Notes: generated from the sequence alone by a model not told the origin. DNA of 64,000 nucleotides from Thermanaerovibrio velox DSM 12556 (GCF_000237825.1 NZ_CM001377.1:1426001-1490000), one strand, 5' to 3'; positions 23,957 through 31,675 are shown, counted from the stretch's first letter. Numbers and translations are program-made.

Positions 23957-25219
23957 TCAGTCCTCCTCCCTCAAGGCCTCAAGCACCGGCAGCAGCATTG
24001 CAGCCACTATGCCGCCGGATAGGCCGTTGTTGTAAAGGCTAAGCCCCCCGTGGATGCTCCCCACGGTCATCACCACGATCAGGTGCAGGAACCCCGCAGC
24101 GATTCCCGCCGCCACCCCAAAGGCTCCGCTCATGGGGGCAAGACATCCGCTGAACAGCACCGCCAGGGTGGCCCCTGGGCTGGTCACCGGCCAGACGGAC
24201 ACCACCGCCGCCAGCCAAGTACCCACCATCACTGGCACCACGTTCCTAAGGTGCTTTCCGAAACCTCCGAAGCCCGCAAGGGTTATCATGCCCCCTACGG
24301 TTGGGCCGTTTAAGTCTCCGCCGGTGAGTTTAAGGTACAGAATCCCCAGGAGCCCCAGGGACCCCATGTTTATAAGGGACGGGCCGAACCCGGAGTACTG
24401 GACGAAGTCCGACACGAGACGACCGGACGATGAGTACAGGTCCTTAAGGCCCGGCATGAAGTCAGGGGTAATTATAAGACCCCCTATTATCATGGAGGAG
24501 AACAGCAGGACCATTGGAACGAGGAATATATCCTGCCCCCCGTTGAACCAGTAGAAACCCCCGTCCAGCGGGACCCCTATGGCCCTGAGCAATCCAAGGG
24601 CCACCAGCCCCAAAAATCCGCAGGTGAAACCAACGTTGTATAGGTTGTAACCCTGATGCACCACCAGAAAGTGTTTCGCCAAGGGGGGCAGGAAGAAACC
24701 CGCCGCAATGCCTCCCACCAACCCCATCAAGACGGATCCAAGCCAAGGCCCCACCGGGGACAGGGAGGCCCCGAAGGCCAGCTCGCTTACCAACGGTGCC
24801 AGGGAGGTTCCAAAAAGGGATATGAGCAGGTGATCCTTGAAGGGCACCCCGCGAAATCGGCTGTGGAGCATTACCCCGATTATTATGGGCCAGATGTTAA
24901 GCATGTTCTTACCGAAAAACCCGAATCCGCACACCGTGAAGACCGCCGCTATGGCAGGACCCGTCAACCTCACCTGGGCAGCGGCACAGACTCCAAGGGC
25001 GGAAAGACCCACCATCCCCGCGTTAACCAGCGCGGCAGAGGGGCCTCCAAGCAGCACATAGTCTGTTATCAGGGTGCAAGTGGAAAAGAGTATCCTCTTA
25101 AGCCCCGCAAAAAGCTCGTCCACGTTGCCGTCGCACAGGAAGATGCCATACAGTATGAGGGCCCACAGGAACGCGGAGATGACCCCGTAACGACGGAACT
25201 CCCGCCTCGTCTCCTCCAT
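23957..25219 (-). CDS. DUF1576 polytopic membrane protein with internal duplication
   Basis: A 420-residue inner-membrane protein of family DUF1576 (Pfam PF07613), with about ten or more hydrophobic segments. Two halves resemble each other. Near residues 40-120, ITDYVLLGGPSAALVNAGMVGL is followed by GFGFFGKNMLNIWPIIIGVML. Near 255-335, VSDFVQYSGFGPSLINMGSLGL is followed by GFGGFGKHLRNVVPVMVGTWL. Each half then has an LAP element and a HxGxxLYN element (HQGYNLYNVGF and HGGLSLYNNGL). Such pseudo-symmetry is usual in secondary transporters and channels, so a transport role is likely though no substrate is known. ATG 25219 follows GGAGGT by eight bases and overlaps the stop of a 20-codon ORF. Confidence 0.85.
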   Translation of the reverse strand: MEETRREFRRYGVISAFLWALILYGIFLCDGNVDELFAGLKRILFSTCTLITDYVLLGGPSAALVNAGMVGLSALGVCAAAQVRLTGPAIAAVFTVCGFGFFGKNMLNIWPIIIGVMLHSRFRGVPFKDHLLISLFGTSLAPLVSELAFGASLSPVGPWLGSVLMGLVGGIAAGFFLPPLAKHFLVVHQGYNLYNVGFTCGFLGLVALGLLRAIGVPLDGGFYWFNGGQDIFLVPMVLLFSSMIIGGLIITPDFMPGLKDLYSSSGRLVSDFVQYSGFGPSLINMGSLGLLGILYLKLTGGDLNGPTVGGMITLAGFGGFGKHLRNVVPVMVGTWLAAVVSVWPVTSPGATLAVLFSGCLAPMSGAFGVAAGIAAGFLHLIVVMTVGSIHGGLSLYNNGLSGGIVAAMLLPVLEALREED

Positions 25220-25281
25220 CAGAGGGCACCTCCAACGGCTTTCGCAAGGGGAGGCGAGTGGTTGAGGGTATTCTTTTTCAT
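25219..25281 (-). CDS. 20-residue leader/small ORF coupled to DUF1576 gene
   Basis: ATG 25281 has an excellent AGGAGG site and encodes MKKNTLNHSPPLAKAVGGAL. The TGA overlaps the DUF1576 ATG (TGATG), so translation of the small ORF should feed the next start. It may be a coupling leader or a tiny protein; no homologue is known to me. Confidence 0.5.
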   Translation of the reverse strand: MKKNTLNHSPPLAKAVGGAL

Positions 25282-25324
25282 GGGTCCGACCTCCTCAGCT
25301 TTTAATAAAGGTCTATTATTTTCA

Positions 25325-25333
25325 ATTATAACA
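25325..25333 (-). promoter_or_regulatory. Extended -10 promoter element for DUF1576 operon
   Basis: On the minus strand TG-T-TATAAT (TATAAT at 25325-25330) lies about 44 bases upstream of the leader-ORF ATG. No good -35 hexamer is visible, which is common for extended -10 promoters. Confidence 0.5.
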
Positions 25334-25335
25334 CC

Positions 25336-25770
25336 CTACCGATAAAAACCGGAGAGGATCCACTGATACATCAAGAGCCATCGGGGGTTGAGCACGAAGG
25401 CCGGGAAGAGCCCCATGGGTATTACGGACCTTGCCACGTGGTAGAGGGAGCCCGGGGTCTCCGACCTTGCCACCATGGCAAGGGGTACCTGGCAACAGAG
25501 GAATCCCAAGCCGTAGGCCATGGGCTTGCCCAGATCCTGGACAAAGTTCATGGCCCGGTCGGAGCAGTAGGCCACCCAAAGCCCTTGTATGATCACCTCC
25601 AGCAGGAGGAAGCACAGGATGAACATCCTTCCCATGGCTAGAGGGGCAGACTGGGACCTAAGAGACCGGATCAAGGGGACCACTCCCCTTCCATAGGACA
25701 CCCAAAATATCAAACCCCAGGTGAGGAAACCCAAAAGATAACCGGCGATGCGCAAGGAAGAAGCCCCCAT
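25336..25770 (-). CDS. Unknown four-segment membrane protein
   Basis: This 144-residue hydrophobic protein shows about four membrane segments: YLLGFLTWGLIFWVSY near 12, MFILCFLLLEVIIQGLWVAY near 49, AYGLGFLCCQVPLAMVA near 84, and a C-terminal stretch around MGLFPAFVLNPRWLLMYQWILSGFYR. I do not recognise a family. It ends just before the DUF1576 promoter, so it is the gene upstream of that operon, and starts 90 bases from the divergent EamA gene. The ATG has only a weak AAGAGA site; TTG 25752 is an alternative start. Confidence 0.65.
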   Translation of the reverse strand: MGASSLRIAGYLLGFLTWGLIFWVSYGRGVVPLIRSLRSQSAPLAMGRMFILCFLLLEVIIQGLWVAYCSDRAMNFVQDLGKPMAYGLGFLCCQVPLAMVARSETPGSLYHVARSVIPMGLFPAFVLNPRWLLMYQWILSGFYR

Positions 25771-25860
25771 TCTCTTAATTTTGATTACAAGTTAGACTAT
25801 TATCATTGCATGTGATATATTACATCTTCGGGGCGTTTGCCCGGAAGGGAGGCGTTTGTG

Positions 25861-26784
25861 GTGACGGAGTCCCGCTTAAATATTAGCAGGAGAACGGTGC
25901 TCCTGGCGGACAGCTCGATACTGCTGGCCGCGTCTTTTTGGGGCGTGGGTTTCGCGGTGCTGAAGGACGCTTTAACGTACCTTCCTACATTCACGGTGCT
26001 GGTGTGCCGATTTCTGGCCGGAGGGGTCATACTAGGCCTCATATTCAACAAGCGCCTGAAGGGTCTATCCAAGAGGGGCATCCTTGACGGGTTATGCACC
26101 GGGTTTCTGCTGTTCCTGGCCTTTGCACTTCAGACCATGGGGCTCATATGGACCAGCGCGGGGAAGCAGGCGTTCCTCACCGCCACGTACGTGGTGCTGG
26201 CACCCCTCATATCCTGGGGGATAACCAGGCGTTTCCCAGGGCTTAAGTCCATGACCGCCTCTTTCATCTGCCTTGGGGGCATATGGACCTTGAGCGCCGC
26301 CGAGGCGGGGGGGCTAAACAAGGGGGACATCATGACCCTGGTGTCCGCGGTGTTCTTTGCCGCCCACCTCCTGGCGGTGGACCGGTTCTCCAAGAGGACC
26401 GATCCGGTGGGGCTGGCTTCGCTGCAGATGATAACCCTAGGGCTGCTCAGCCTGCCGTTTGCCGTCCTATTCGAGAACCCATCGTTCAGCGCCATGCCCC
26501 CGAGGGCATGGTGGTCCATGGCGTACATGATAGCCTTCTCCACCGTTGGGGCTTTCACTATCCAGAACGTGGCACAGCGCTACACGTCCCCGACCCATGC
26601 GGCACTGCTGCTCTCCACCGAGGCGGTCTTCGGCGCCTTAGCGGGGGTGCTGATGCTGGGAGAGGTGTTCACCCCCCAGATGCTCATGGGGGCTTTCATG
26701 GTGATGGCGGCGATCATCCTGGTGGAGGTGCAGCTGCCAGCCGCTTGGACGGAACGGCTCCTGAGCAGGGCGGAGGAACGATAG
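25861..26784 (+). CDS. EamA/DMT-family transporter
   Basis: A 307-residue drug/metabolite-transporter superfamily permease with ten membrane segments in two EamA repeats: residues about 15-145 (SSILLAASFWGVGFAVLKDAL) and about 155-295 (DIMTLVSAVFFAAHLLAVDRFS; THAALLLSTEAVFGALAGVLMLGE). The family exports amino acids and other metabolites, and the substrate here is unknown. GTG 25861 is eight bases from GGGAGG; the preceding GTG 25858 is also possible. A long perfect hairpin lies 70 bases after the stop. Confidence 0.88.
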   Translation: MTESRLNISRRTVLLADSSILLAASFWGVGFAVLKDALTYLPTFTVLVCRFLAGGVILGLIFNKRLKGLSKRGILDGLCTGFLLFLAFALQTMGLIWTSAGKQAFLTATYVVLAPLISWGITRRFPGLKSMTASFICLGGIWTLSAAEAGGLNKGDIMTLVSAVFFAAHLLAVDRFSKRTDPVGLASLQMITLGLLSLPFAVLFENPSFSAMPPRAWWSMAYMIAFSTVGAFTIQNVAQRYTSPTHAALLLSTEAVFGALAGVLMLGEVFTPQMLMGAFMVMAAIILVEVQLPAAWTERLLSRAEER

Positions 26785-26853
26785 CTGGGCACGAGAGAAC
26801 GAGAACCCAAGGGAATTTCGTCCTCCCCAATGCAGCAGGTCCTCTTGAACTTT

Positions 26854-26888
26854 GATAACGGGACGGAGCTCATATCCGTCCCGTTATC
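26854..26888 (+). terminator. Long hairpin downstream of the EamA gene
   Basis: A perfect 14-base-pair stem (26854-26867 with 26875-26888, 7-base loop) is followed by CTTGTTCTCC, which is moderately U-rich. It probably ends the EamA transcript. Confidence 0.6.
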
Positions 26889-26959
26889 CTTGTTCTCCTC
26901 GTCATGGATGTCATGGATCCCCTTGAGACAACGGGACAGTGGAAGGATGGACAAGCCCT

Positions 26960-27035
26960 GGGAAAAGGCTATAGCGGGGATACCGGTTACCCCCTCAGAA
27001 GAACCCCTGAGGGAGTGGGGCTTTTCCCATTTTTT
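26960..27035 (+). ncRNA. Candidate structured intergenic RNA with terminal U tract
   Basis: GGGAAAAG (26960-26967) can pair with CTTTTCCC (27021-27028), closing an element that contains a CCCTCAG/CTGAGGG hairpin (26992-26998 with 27007-27013) and a GC-rich GGGG/CCCC arm. A U6 run (27030-27035) follows directly. No promoter is evident and I cannot match it to a known RNA. It could be a small RNA or an elaborate terminator. Nothing else is seen in the 359-base gap 26785-27143 besides the two flanking terminators. Confidence 0.35.
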
Positions 27036-27086
27036 CTCCGTCCTCATAGGAAGGTCCAGGGCTCTATGCGCCCGCCGCAAAAGGGG

Positions 27087-27120
27087 AAAAAAGAGAAAGG
27101 GGCGATCTCACGATCGCCCC
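27087..27120 (-). terminator. Rho-independent terminator of the cold-shock gene
   Basis: GGGGCGATC (27099-27107) pairs with GATCGCCCC (27112-27120) around TCAC. The minus strand continues into a U-rich stretch (27087-27098). Confidence 0.9.
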
Positions 27121-27143
27121 TTGCGGCAAGTTCTAAATTTTAT

Positions 27144-27347
27144 TTAGAGCTTCACCACGTTGGCAGCCTGCTCGCCCTTAGGACCCATCTCCACATCAAG
27201 GGAGACCCGCTGCCCCTCCTCGAGGGACTTGTAGCCATCCATCTTGATGGCGCTGAAATGGCAGAAAACATCCCTACCCTCGTCGGTGGTGATGAAGCCA
27301 TAACCCTTCGTCGCGTTGAACCACTTAACAGTACCCTGAGTAGCCAC
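27144..27347 (-). CDS. csp: Cold-shock domain protein (CspA family)
   Basis: A 67-residue single cold-shock domain, the full family length. RNA-binding motifs RNP1 (KGYGFIT, residues 14-20) and RNP2 (VFCHFSAI, residues 27-34; the family usually has VFVHFSAI) are present in the [14 protein letters not shown] context. It binds single-stranded RNA and acts as an RNA chaperone. It starts at GTG 27347 with AGGAGG upstream. The gene is monocistronic, with its own consensus-like promoter, a short 5' UTR carrying a GC hairpin (AGGACGG 27381-27387 with CCGTCCT 27397-27403) and a strong terminator. Conventional cold-shock genes also use structured 5' UTRs for control. Confidence 0.97.
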   Translation of the reverse strand: MATQGTVKWFNATKGYGFITTDEGRDVFCHFSAIKMDGYKSLEEGQRVSLDVEMGPKGEQAANVVKL

Positions 27348-27416
27348 TTGTTGCCTCCTGAATTTAGTCCTTTCTAGAGAAGGACGGTTGCGCCGCCCGT
27401 CCTGGGCGACAGTGAC

Positions 27417-27444
27417 ATTATAGATCTTCTAAAAATTTTGTCAA
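27417..27444 (-). promoter_or_regulatory. Consensus promoter of the cold-shock gene
   Basis: On the minus strand TTGACA (27439-27444) is separated by 16 bases from TATAAT (27417-27422). Both hexamers are perfect, consistent with a highly expressed gene. The implied 5' UTR is about 60 bases. Confidence 0.85.
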
Positions 27445-27474
27445 CCCAGGATTTTCAATTAATCTTTTTAACCC

Positions 27475-28497
27475 CTAGGGCTTATCGATCCACAGGCCTC
27501 CCCACTCCACCAGGGTGAACCCCCTCCTGACGGGCACCTTGATGTCCGGTGTCTCAAGGGGTTTCCCGTCCCAGGGGCTGAAGGCCACCAGGGCCCTTAT
27601 CTCCGTATCGGGCAATGGGTCCACCTCAAGGGGCATGTGCACCCGGACGAAGGACGGGTCAAAGGGTTTCACCGCCACGTCCACCCCATATCGTTTCAGT
27701 ATGGGCCGCCAGTAGTTCGCGAACTCCTCCACCTCCGGGCCCTCAAGCCCCAAGGCGTTCCCAACCGCCCTTAGTCCCCGGTCCAGGTCATCGGCACGAA
27801 CCACCCATCCCCCGAGCTCCACTCGGACGTCCCCGTCCAGGGAGCACTCATAGTAAAGGCTGTGGCCGCCGGTGGAAAGGGAACCGTCCGGGGAGGCGTA
27901 TACCCTCCAGGGCCCCAGTGGAGGATCGGCCTCCACCACCTTCCCCAAGGGCTTGGGCTCCAGGACCACGAAGGTCCTGACGGGGGGATACAGGTATATG
28001 ACCGGTTTCTTGACGATCGGCATCTCCCAATCATCCGACAGGGGGACCAGCCGATCGTCCTGGGGCCTGAAGCGAAGGTCCCTGCCCTGCTCATCTATGA
28101 CGCGGACCACCTTGGGCAGGAAGCTCGGGAGGTTCGCCGACACGGAGAGCCTGACCCAGCTGCGGTCCTCTAGGGGGACGGTCTTGAAGGGGGACTCCCC
28201 AGCGGAGGCGATGAACCACTCGGTCTCACCCCTGCAAACCGTCTTGAGCAGAGCCGCCCAGGTAAGCCCCAAGGGGTCCAGGGGTCTTGCGTCAACCAGC
28301 TGGACCACCAGATCCCCCGCCACACCCTCGCCATCCGAAAGGGAAACCCACAGGTCCCCCGGAAGCAGGTACCGGCTGTTCCTGGGGTCCGGCTCCCCTA
28401 GGGCGGATCCATGAAAGGCCCAAAGGACCAGGAACAGCGCCCCGGACCATACGGCAAGCGCTGCGGACCGCCTCTTAAAAAGGCTAAAGACCCTCAT
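27475..28497 (-). CDS. Exported protein of unknown function with KPVIYLYP motif
   Basis: A 340-residue protein with an N-terminal signal peptide (basic start MRVFSLFKRR, hydrophobic core LAVWSGALFLVLWAF, likely cleavage after GSALG). The mature part contains KKPVIYLYPPVRTFVVLEPK near residue 165, a phrase found in a number of secreted or surface proteins whose function I do not know, and ends in a Trp-rich VEWGGLWIDKP. It is predicted to be periplasmic or surface-attached. ATG 28497 overlaps the preceding small membrane-protein gene by 14 bases, so it is the last gene of the YqjD/YqjE-like operon. A function linked to envelope or membrane stress is conceivable but not shown. Confidence 0.78.
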   Translation of the reverse strand: MRVFSLFKRRSAALAVWSGALFLVLWAFHGSALGEPDPRNSRYLLPGDLWVSLSDGEGVAGDLVVQLVDARPLDPLGLTWAALLKTVCRGETEWFIASAGESPFKTVPLEDRSWVRLSVSANLPSFLPKVVRVIDEQGRDLRFRPQDDRLVPLSDDWEMPIVKKPVIYLYPPVRTFVVLEPKPLGKVVEADPPLGPWRVYASPDGSLSTGGHSLYYECSLDGDVRVELGGWVVRADDLDRGLRAVGNALGLEGPEVEEFANYWRPILKRYGVDVAVKPFDPSFVRVHMPLEVDPLPDTEIRALVAFSPWDGKPLETPDIKVPVRRGFTLVEWGGLWIDKP

Positions 28498-28744
28498 CGG
28501 CTCCACCCCCCTGTTCCAACAGCAAGGCTCCCGCCAAGGGGATCACCCTCAAGAGGGCCTTCATGAGGGCCCTCTTGGATCCCCCGGCAAGCCCAACCAC
28601 GAACCCCGCCCCGAAAGCCCCGGCCGTCAAGGCCGGGACGTTGTCCGAAAGCCACCGGTCCGCATCCCTGGAGAGGGCCATGAGCCTCTCCCGGGCGGCG
28701 GTCAGCTCCCTTTCCTCCGAGGTCCCGAAGCCCAACGGAAACAC
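28484..28744 (-). CDS. Small membrane protein in YqjD/YqjE-like operon (YqjK position)
   Basis: A protein of about 86 residues. Start GTG 28744 (after GGGAG) or TTG 28735 overlaps the end of the YqjE-like gene. It has a charged N-terminal helix (TSEERELTAARERLMALSRDADRW), one glycine-rich hydrophobic segment (TAGAFGAGFVVGLAGG) and a second one (LLRVIPLAGALLLEQ). Its place after yqjD- and yqjE-like genes parallels yqjK in enterobacteria, but I see no convincing sequence likeness to YqjK. Confidence 0.6.
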   Translation of the reverse strand: MFPLGFGTSEERELTAARERLMALSRDADRWLSDNVPALTAGAFGAGFVVGLAGGSKRALMKALLRVIPLAGALLLEQGGGADEGL

Positions 28745-28977
28745 CCCGCTCCCAACGCACAAAGGGCCGCCCCTGCAAGGGCAAAAGCACCGGGACGGCC
28801 TAGGTACGGGGAAGCCCAAAGGGCCCCCCCGTAGGCCGCGAAGCCCGCCCCCAACCCAATGAACAATATACCGATGGCGACCCCCGCTACCCACCGGGCC
28901 CAAAGGGCCCGGATGAGCCGCATCTCCGCCTCGAGGGTTTCAAGGGCGCTTAAGAACAGCTTCGCCAGCGTCTCCAT
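28702..28977 (-). CDS. YqjE-like small membrane protein (holin-superfamily III_6-like)
   Basis: A 91-residue protein with a short amphipathic N-terminus (METLAKLFLSALETLEAEMRL) and two hydrophobic segments (WVAGVAIGILFIGLGAGFAAYGG and GAFALAGAALCALGAGCF), then a basic tail (RWASGPRRKGS). This is the architecture of YqjE and of the Holin-X type Phage_holin_3_6 family. It lies 28 nt after the DUF883-like gene. ATG 28977 has GGAAGG ten bases upstream; the open frame further 5' is unlikely to be translated. Confidence 0.7.
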   Translation of the reverse strand: METLAKLFLSALETLEAEMRLIRALWARWVAGVAIGILFIGLGAGFAAYGGALWASPYLGRPGAFALAGAALCALGAGCFRWASGPRRKGS

Positions 28978-29005
28978 CCCAAGGGCACCTTCCCGCCTTA
29001 TCCGC

Positions 29006-29299
29006 CTAGTCCTGCCTGTGCCGCACCAGGGCCCCCAGCAGGAGCCCCGCCCCAAAGGCCAGGGCCGCCACCGCCAGCGGCGACTCTCCCACCATCACTT
29101 TGGCACGGCTTAACGCCTCCGAGGCCGGCTCTGCCACGGCTCCAGCTCCCTTTGATATCCCCTCCAGGATCCTGTCCTTAAGCCCCTCAAGATACCTCCG
29201 GATGCGCTCTTCCCCCTCGCGCTCATCCATTGCTTCCCCCGACACCCTCTGCTCCAGGGCCTCCAGACGACGCAGTATCTCCTTAAGATCCTCCTCCAT
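29006..29299 (-). CDS. DUF883/YqjD-like membrane-anchored protein
   Basis: A 97-residue tail-anchored protein with an N-terminal coiled coil (EDLKEILRRLEALEQRV and EERIRRYLEGLKDRI), an Ala-rich linker and a C-terminal hydrophobic segment (LAVAALAFGAGLLLGALV) ending RHRQD. This matches the layout of ElaB/YqjD (DUF883) proteins, which in E. coli are inner-membrane proteins that bind ribosomes in stationary phase. ATG 29299 follows GGAGGT. It is the first gene of a four-gene operon; a TATAAT (29337-29342) lies about 38 bases upstream. Confidence 0.72.
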   Translation of the reverse strand: MEEDLKEILRRLEALEQRVSGEAMDEREGEERIRRYLEGLKDRILEGISKGAGAVAEPASEALSRAKVMVGESPLAVAALAFGAGLLLGALVRHRQD

Positions 29300-29336
29300 C
29301 CCAGTCACCTCCAAAGGGCTATGGATTACATGTTCA

Positions 29337-29342
29337 ATTATA
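29337..29342 (-). promoter_or_regulatory. -10 element of the YqjD-like operon
   Basis: A perfect TATAAT on the minus strand about 38 bases before the ATG. A clear -35 is not seen. Confidence 0.4.
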
Positions 29343-29388
29343 TAGCTAAACAACCAAACCGCGACATCACATCAATAAACTCAAAAAC

Positions 29389-29397
29389 TGATATAAT
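29389..29397 (+). promoter_or_regulatory. Extended -10 promoter element of the nitroreductase gene
   Basis: TG-A-TATAAT, with TATAAT at 29392-29397, lies 35 bases before the ATG. No strong -35 is visible. Confidence 0.5.
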
Positions 29398-29431
29398 CGC
29401 ATAAATATCGAAACGAAGGGAGTGGCACGTC

Positions 29432-30061
29432 ATGGAGGTATCGGAGGCCCTAAGGCAGAGACGATCCATAAACTTCTTCGACCCTAACAGGGAGATACCG
29501 GAAGGGGTTCTTGAGGCGGTACTGGAGGAGGCCAACCTAGCACCTTCGTCGTTCAACCTCCAGCCCTGGGAGGTCATATTGGTAAAGGACAAGGATAACA
29601 AGCGCAGGCTTAGGGAGTGCGCCTTCAACCAGCCCAAGGTGGAGGAGGCCTCGGCGGTCCTCATAGTGGCGGGGGACCCCATGGCGGTGGAGAACCACAT
29701 CGACCCGGTGCTGGAGAGCATGATCCGGCTGGGCTACATGAAGGCGGAGGACGCGGCTAGGACCAGGCCCATGCCGTTCAAGCTTTACGGCGAACCGGAC
29801 TCGGAAAGGCGCAGGCTCTTCGCCGCCAAGAACGCATCCCTATTCGCCATGAGCGTCATGGTGGCCGCCATGGGACATGGGCTATCCACCCATCCGATGG
29901 ACGGGTTCGACGAGGCCAAGGTCAAGGAGACCTTTGGGATACCAGATAGGCTTGTGATCCCCATGCTCATAGCGGTGGGCTACCTCAAGGAAGGGGTCAC
30001 CCTGCTTCCCAGGGGCATGAGAAGGCCCCTGGAGGGGTTCCTGCATCGGGAGAGGTTTTAG
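29432..30061 (+). CDS. Nitroreductase-family FMN oxidoreductase
   Basis: A 209-residue FMN-dependent oxidoreductase of the NfsA/FRP-Nfs superfamily. FMN-contact motifs are visible: LRQRRSINFFDPNREIP near residue 6 (Arg-Arg-Ser phosphate contact), EANLAPSSFNLQPWEVILV near 36, and a C-terminal VIPMLIAVGYLKEG near 172. These enzymes reduce nitroaromatics, quinones or enones with NAD(P)H; the physiological substrate is unknown. It is monocistronic, with an extended -10 promoter and a strong terminator 39 bases after the stop. Confidence 0.92.
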   Translation: MEVSEALRQRRSINFFDPNREIPEGVLEAVLEEANLAPSSFNLQPWEVILVKDKDNKRRLRECAFNQPKVEEASAVLIVAGDPMAVENHIDPVLESMIRLGYMKAEDAARTRPMPFKLYGEPDSERRRLFAAKNASLFAMSVMVAAMGHGLSTHPMDGFDEAKVKETFGIPDRLVIPMLIAVGYLKEGVTLLPRGMRRPLEGFLHRERF

Positions 30062-30099
30062 GCCAACCGCAAGGCTTTGAATATCGGTTCAGCTTCAGG

Positions 30100-30138
30100 G
30101 GCGGCATGACTACAAAAGTCATGCCGCCGTTCCTTTTT
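30100..30138 (+). terminator. Rho-independent terminator of the nitroreductase gene
   Basis: A perfect 12-base-pair stem (30100-30111 with 30117-30128, ACAAA loop) is followed by GTTCC and a T6 run. Confidence 0.9.
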
Positions 30139-30167
30139 TCTTAAGATTCAAAAACGATTTCCCTCTA

Positions 30168-30195
30168 TTGACTCAACTCTCGAAGGAACTAAATA
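30168..30195 (+). promoter_or_regulatory. Candidate promoter of the NSS symporter gene
   Basis: TTGACT (30168-30173), a 16-base spacer and TAAATA (30190-30195), about 50 bases before the start codon. Confidence 0.5.
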
Positions 30196-30243
30196 TATAC
30201 GAATCCCCTGCGGGGGAACCAAACCAGAAGGGAGTTGGTGCTT

Positions 30244-31644
30244 TTGTCCAGCGCTGATAGCAAGAGGGAGGGCTTCTCCTCGGGTCTTGCGGTGTTCTTC
30301 GCCACCCTGGGATCCGCGGTGGGGCTTGGGAACATCTGGAAGTTCCCGTACCTAACCGGGGCGAACGGAGGCGGGGCTTTCTTGGTGATCTACTTCATAT
30401 GCATAGCCCTGGTGGGGATACCGGTGATGACCGGTGAGTTCATAATAGGCAGACGGGGCAGGAGCAACGCGGTGGGATCCTTCAGGAACGTGACGGGGAA
30501 TCCCAACACCCCCTGGAGGTTCGTGGGCATCATGGGGGTGTTGTCCGCATACCTCATAATGTTCTTCTACACCGACGTGGCGGGATGGGTCTACTTCTAC
30601 TTCTTCAAGGCCGCCACGGGACAGCTGGCGGGGATCACCAAGGACCAGGTGGAGCCGCTTTTCCGGAGCGTGGTGGGTGCCGGGGCCAAGGACCTCAAGG
30701 GTGCCATGTCTCCGCTGCTCTGGCAGTGGATAGTGTTGGGGCTGGTGGGAACCGCAATCTCAATGGGGGTAAGAAGCGGCATCGAGCGGATAACCAAGAC
30801 CCTCATGCCCCTGCTGTTCGTCCTCATAATAATGTGCGACGTAAGGGCCCTCACCCTCCCGGGAGCCAAGGAGGGGGTGGCCTTCCTATTCAAGGTGGAC
30901 TTCTCCAAGGTAACCGCCTCGGTGATCCTCTCCGCCCTGGGGCTTGCGTTCTTCAAGCTGTCCCTGGGAATGAGCACCATGATAACCTACGGGTCCTACT
31001 TCACCCAGGACAACCGGATGCTCAACACCGCCGTGCGCGTTGCGGCCTCGGACACCCTGGTATCGATGCTGGCGGGGCTCGCCATATTCCCCACGGTGTT
31101 CAGCTTCCACATGGAGCCCTCCGCGGGGCCGGGACTTCTGTTCATGACGATACCCCTGGTGTTCAGCCAAATACCCATGGGCAGCGTGCTTCTGGCGTGC
31201 TTCTTCCTGCTCACCTGTTTCGCCGCCACCACCGCCATGTTGTCCATCATCGAGGTCCCCATAGCCTTCATGGTGGAGGAGCTCGGCATAAAAAGGCCCA
31301 AGGCGGCGCTGGTGAACTGCCTCATAATCGCCCTGGTGGGAGCCACCGCCACCCTCTCGGCGGACAGCACCGGCTACCTGGGGCACGTAAAGGTCTTGGG
31401 CAAGAGCTTCTTCGACCTGTATGACCACCTCTCCAGCAACATCCTAATGCCCATCGGAGGACTCCTCACCGCCCTGTTCGTGGGCTACTTCATCAAGCCC
31501 GCCACGGTGGAGGAAGAGCTCTCCAACAACGGGACGCTGAACAACCAAGGGCTGATAAGGTGCTACATCTTCATCGTGCGCTACATAACCCCCGCCCTCC
31601 TGCTCCTGGTCTTCCTCAACACCACAGGCATAATAAAAATTTAA
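30244..31644 (+). CDS. Sodium:neurotransmitter symporter (NSS/SNF family)
   Basis: A 466-residue LeuT-fold sodium symporter with 11-12 membrane segments. The family signature GSAVGLGNIWKFPYLTGANGGGAF (unwound TM1 with sodium-binding residues) lies near residue 25, with PVMTGEFIIGRRG after TM2. Bacterial homologues import amino acids such as leucine, tyrosine or tryptophan using sodium. TTG 30244 is chosen because GGGAG is nine bases upstream; GTG 30238 is too close to it. In a peptide- and amino-acid-fermenting anaerobe this is probably an amino-acid importer. It has its own promoter. Confidence 0.93.
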   Translation: MSSADSKREGFSSGLAVFFATLGSAVGLGNIWKFPYLTGANGGGAFLVIYFICIALVGIPVMTGEFIIGRRGRSNAVGSFRNVTGNPNTPWRFVGIMGVLSAYLIMFFYTDVAGWVYFYFFKAATGQLAGITKDQVEPLFRSVVGAGAKDLKGAMSPLLWQWIVLGLVGTAISMGVRSGIERITKTLMPLLFVLIIMCDVRALTLPGAKEGVAFLFKVDFSKVTASVILSALGLAFFKLSLGMSTMITYGSYFTQDNRMLNTAVRVAASDTLVSMLAGLAIFPTVFSFHMEPSAGPGLLFMTIPLVFSQIPMGSVLLACFFLLTCFAATTAMLSIIEVPIAFMVEELGIKRPKAALVNCLIIALVGATATLSADSTGYLGHVKVLGKSFFDLYDHLSSNILMPIGGLLTALFVGYFIKPATVEEELSNNGTLNNQGLIRCYIFIVRYITPALLLLVFLNTTGIIKI

Positions 31645-31675
31645 CTATAAAATGATTCCAAGGTCCCGGTAAGAC

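Noticed and set aside
26830-27147. A 105-codon plus-strand open frame in the EamA-csp gap
   Set aside because: It has no ribosome site and runs through two hairpins and the csp terminator; its composition is random-looking.
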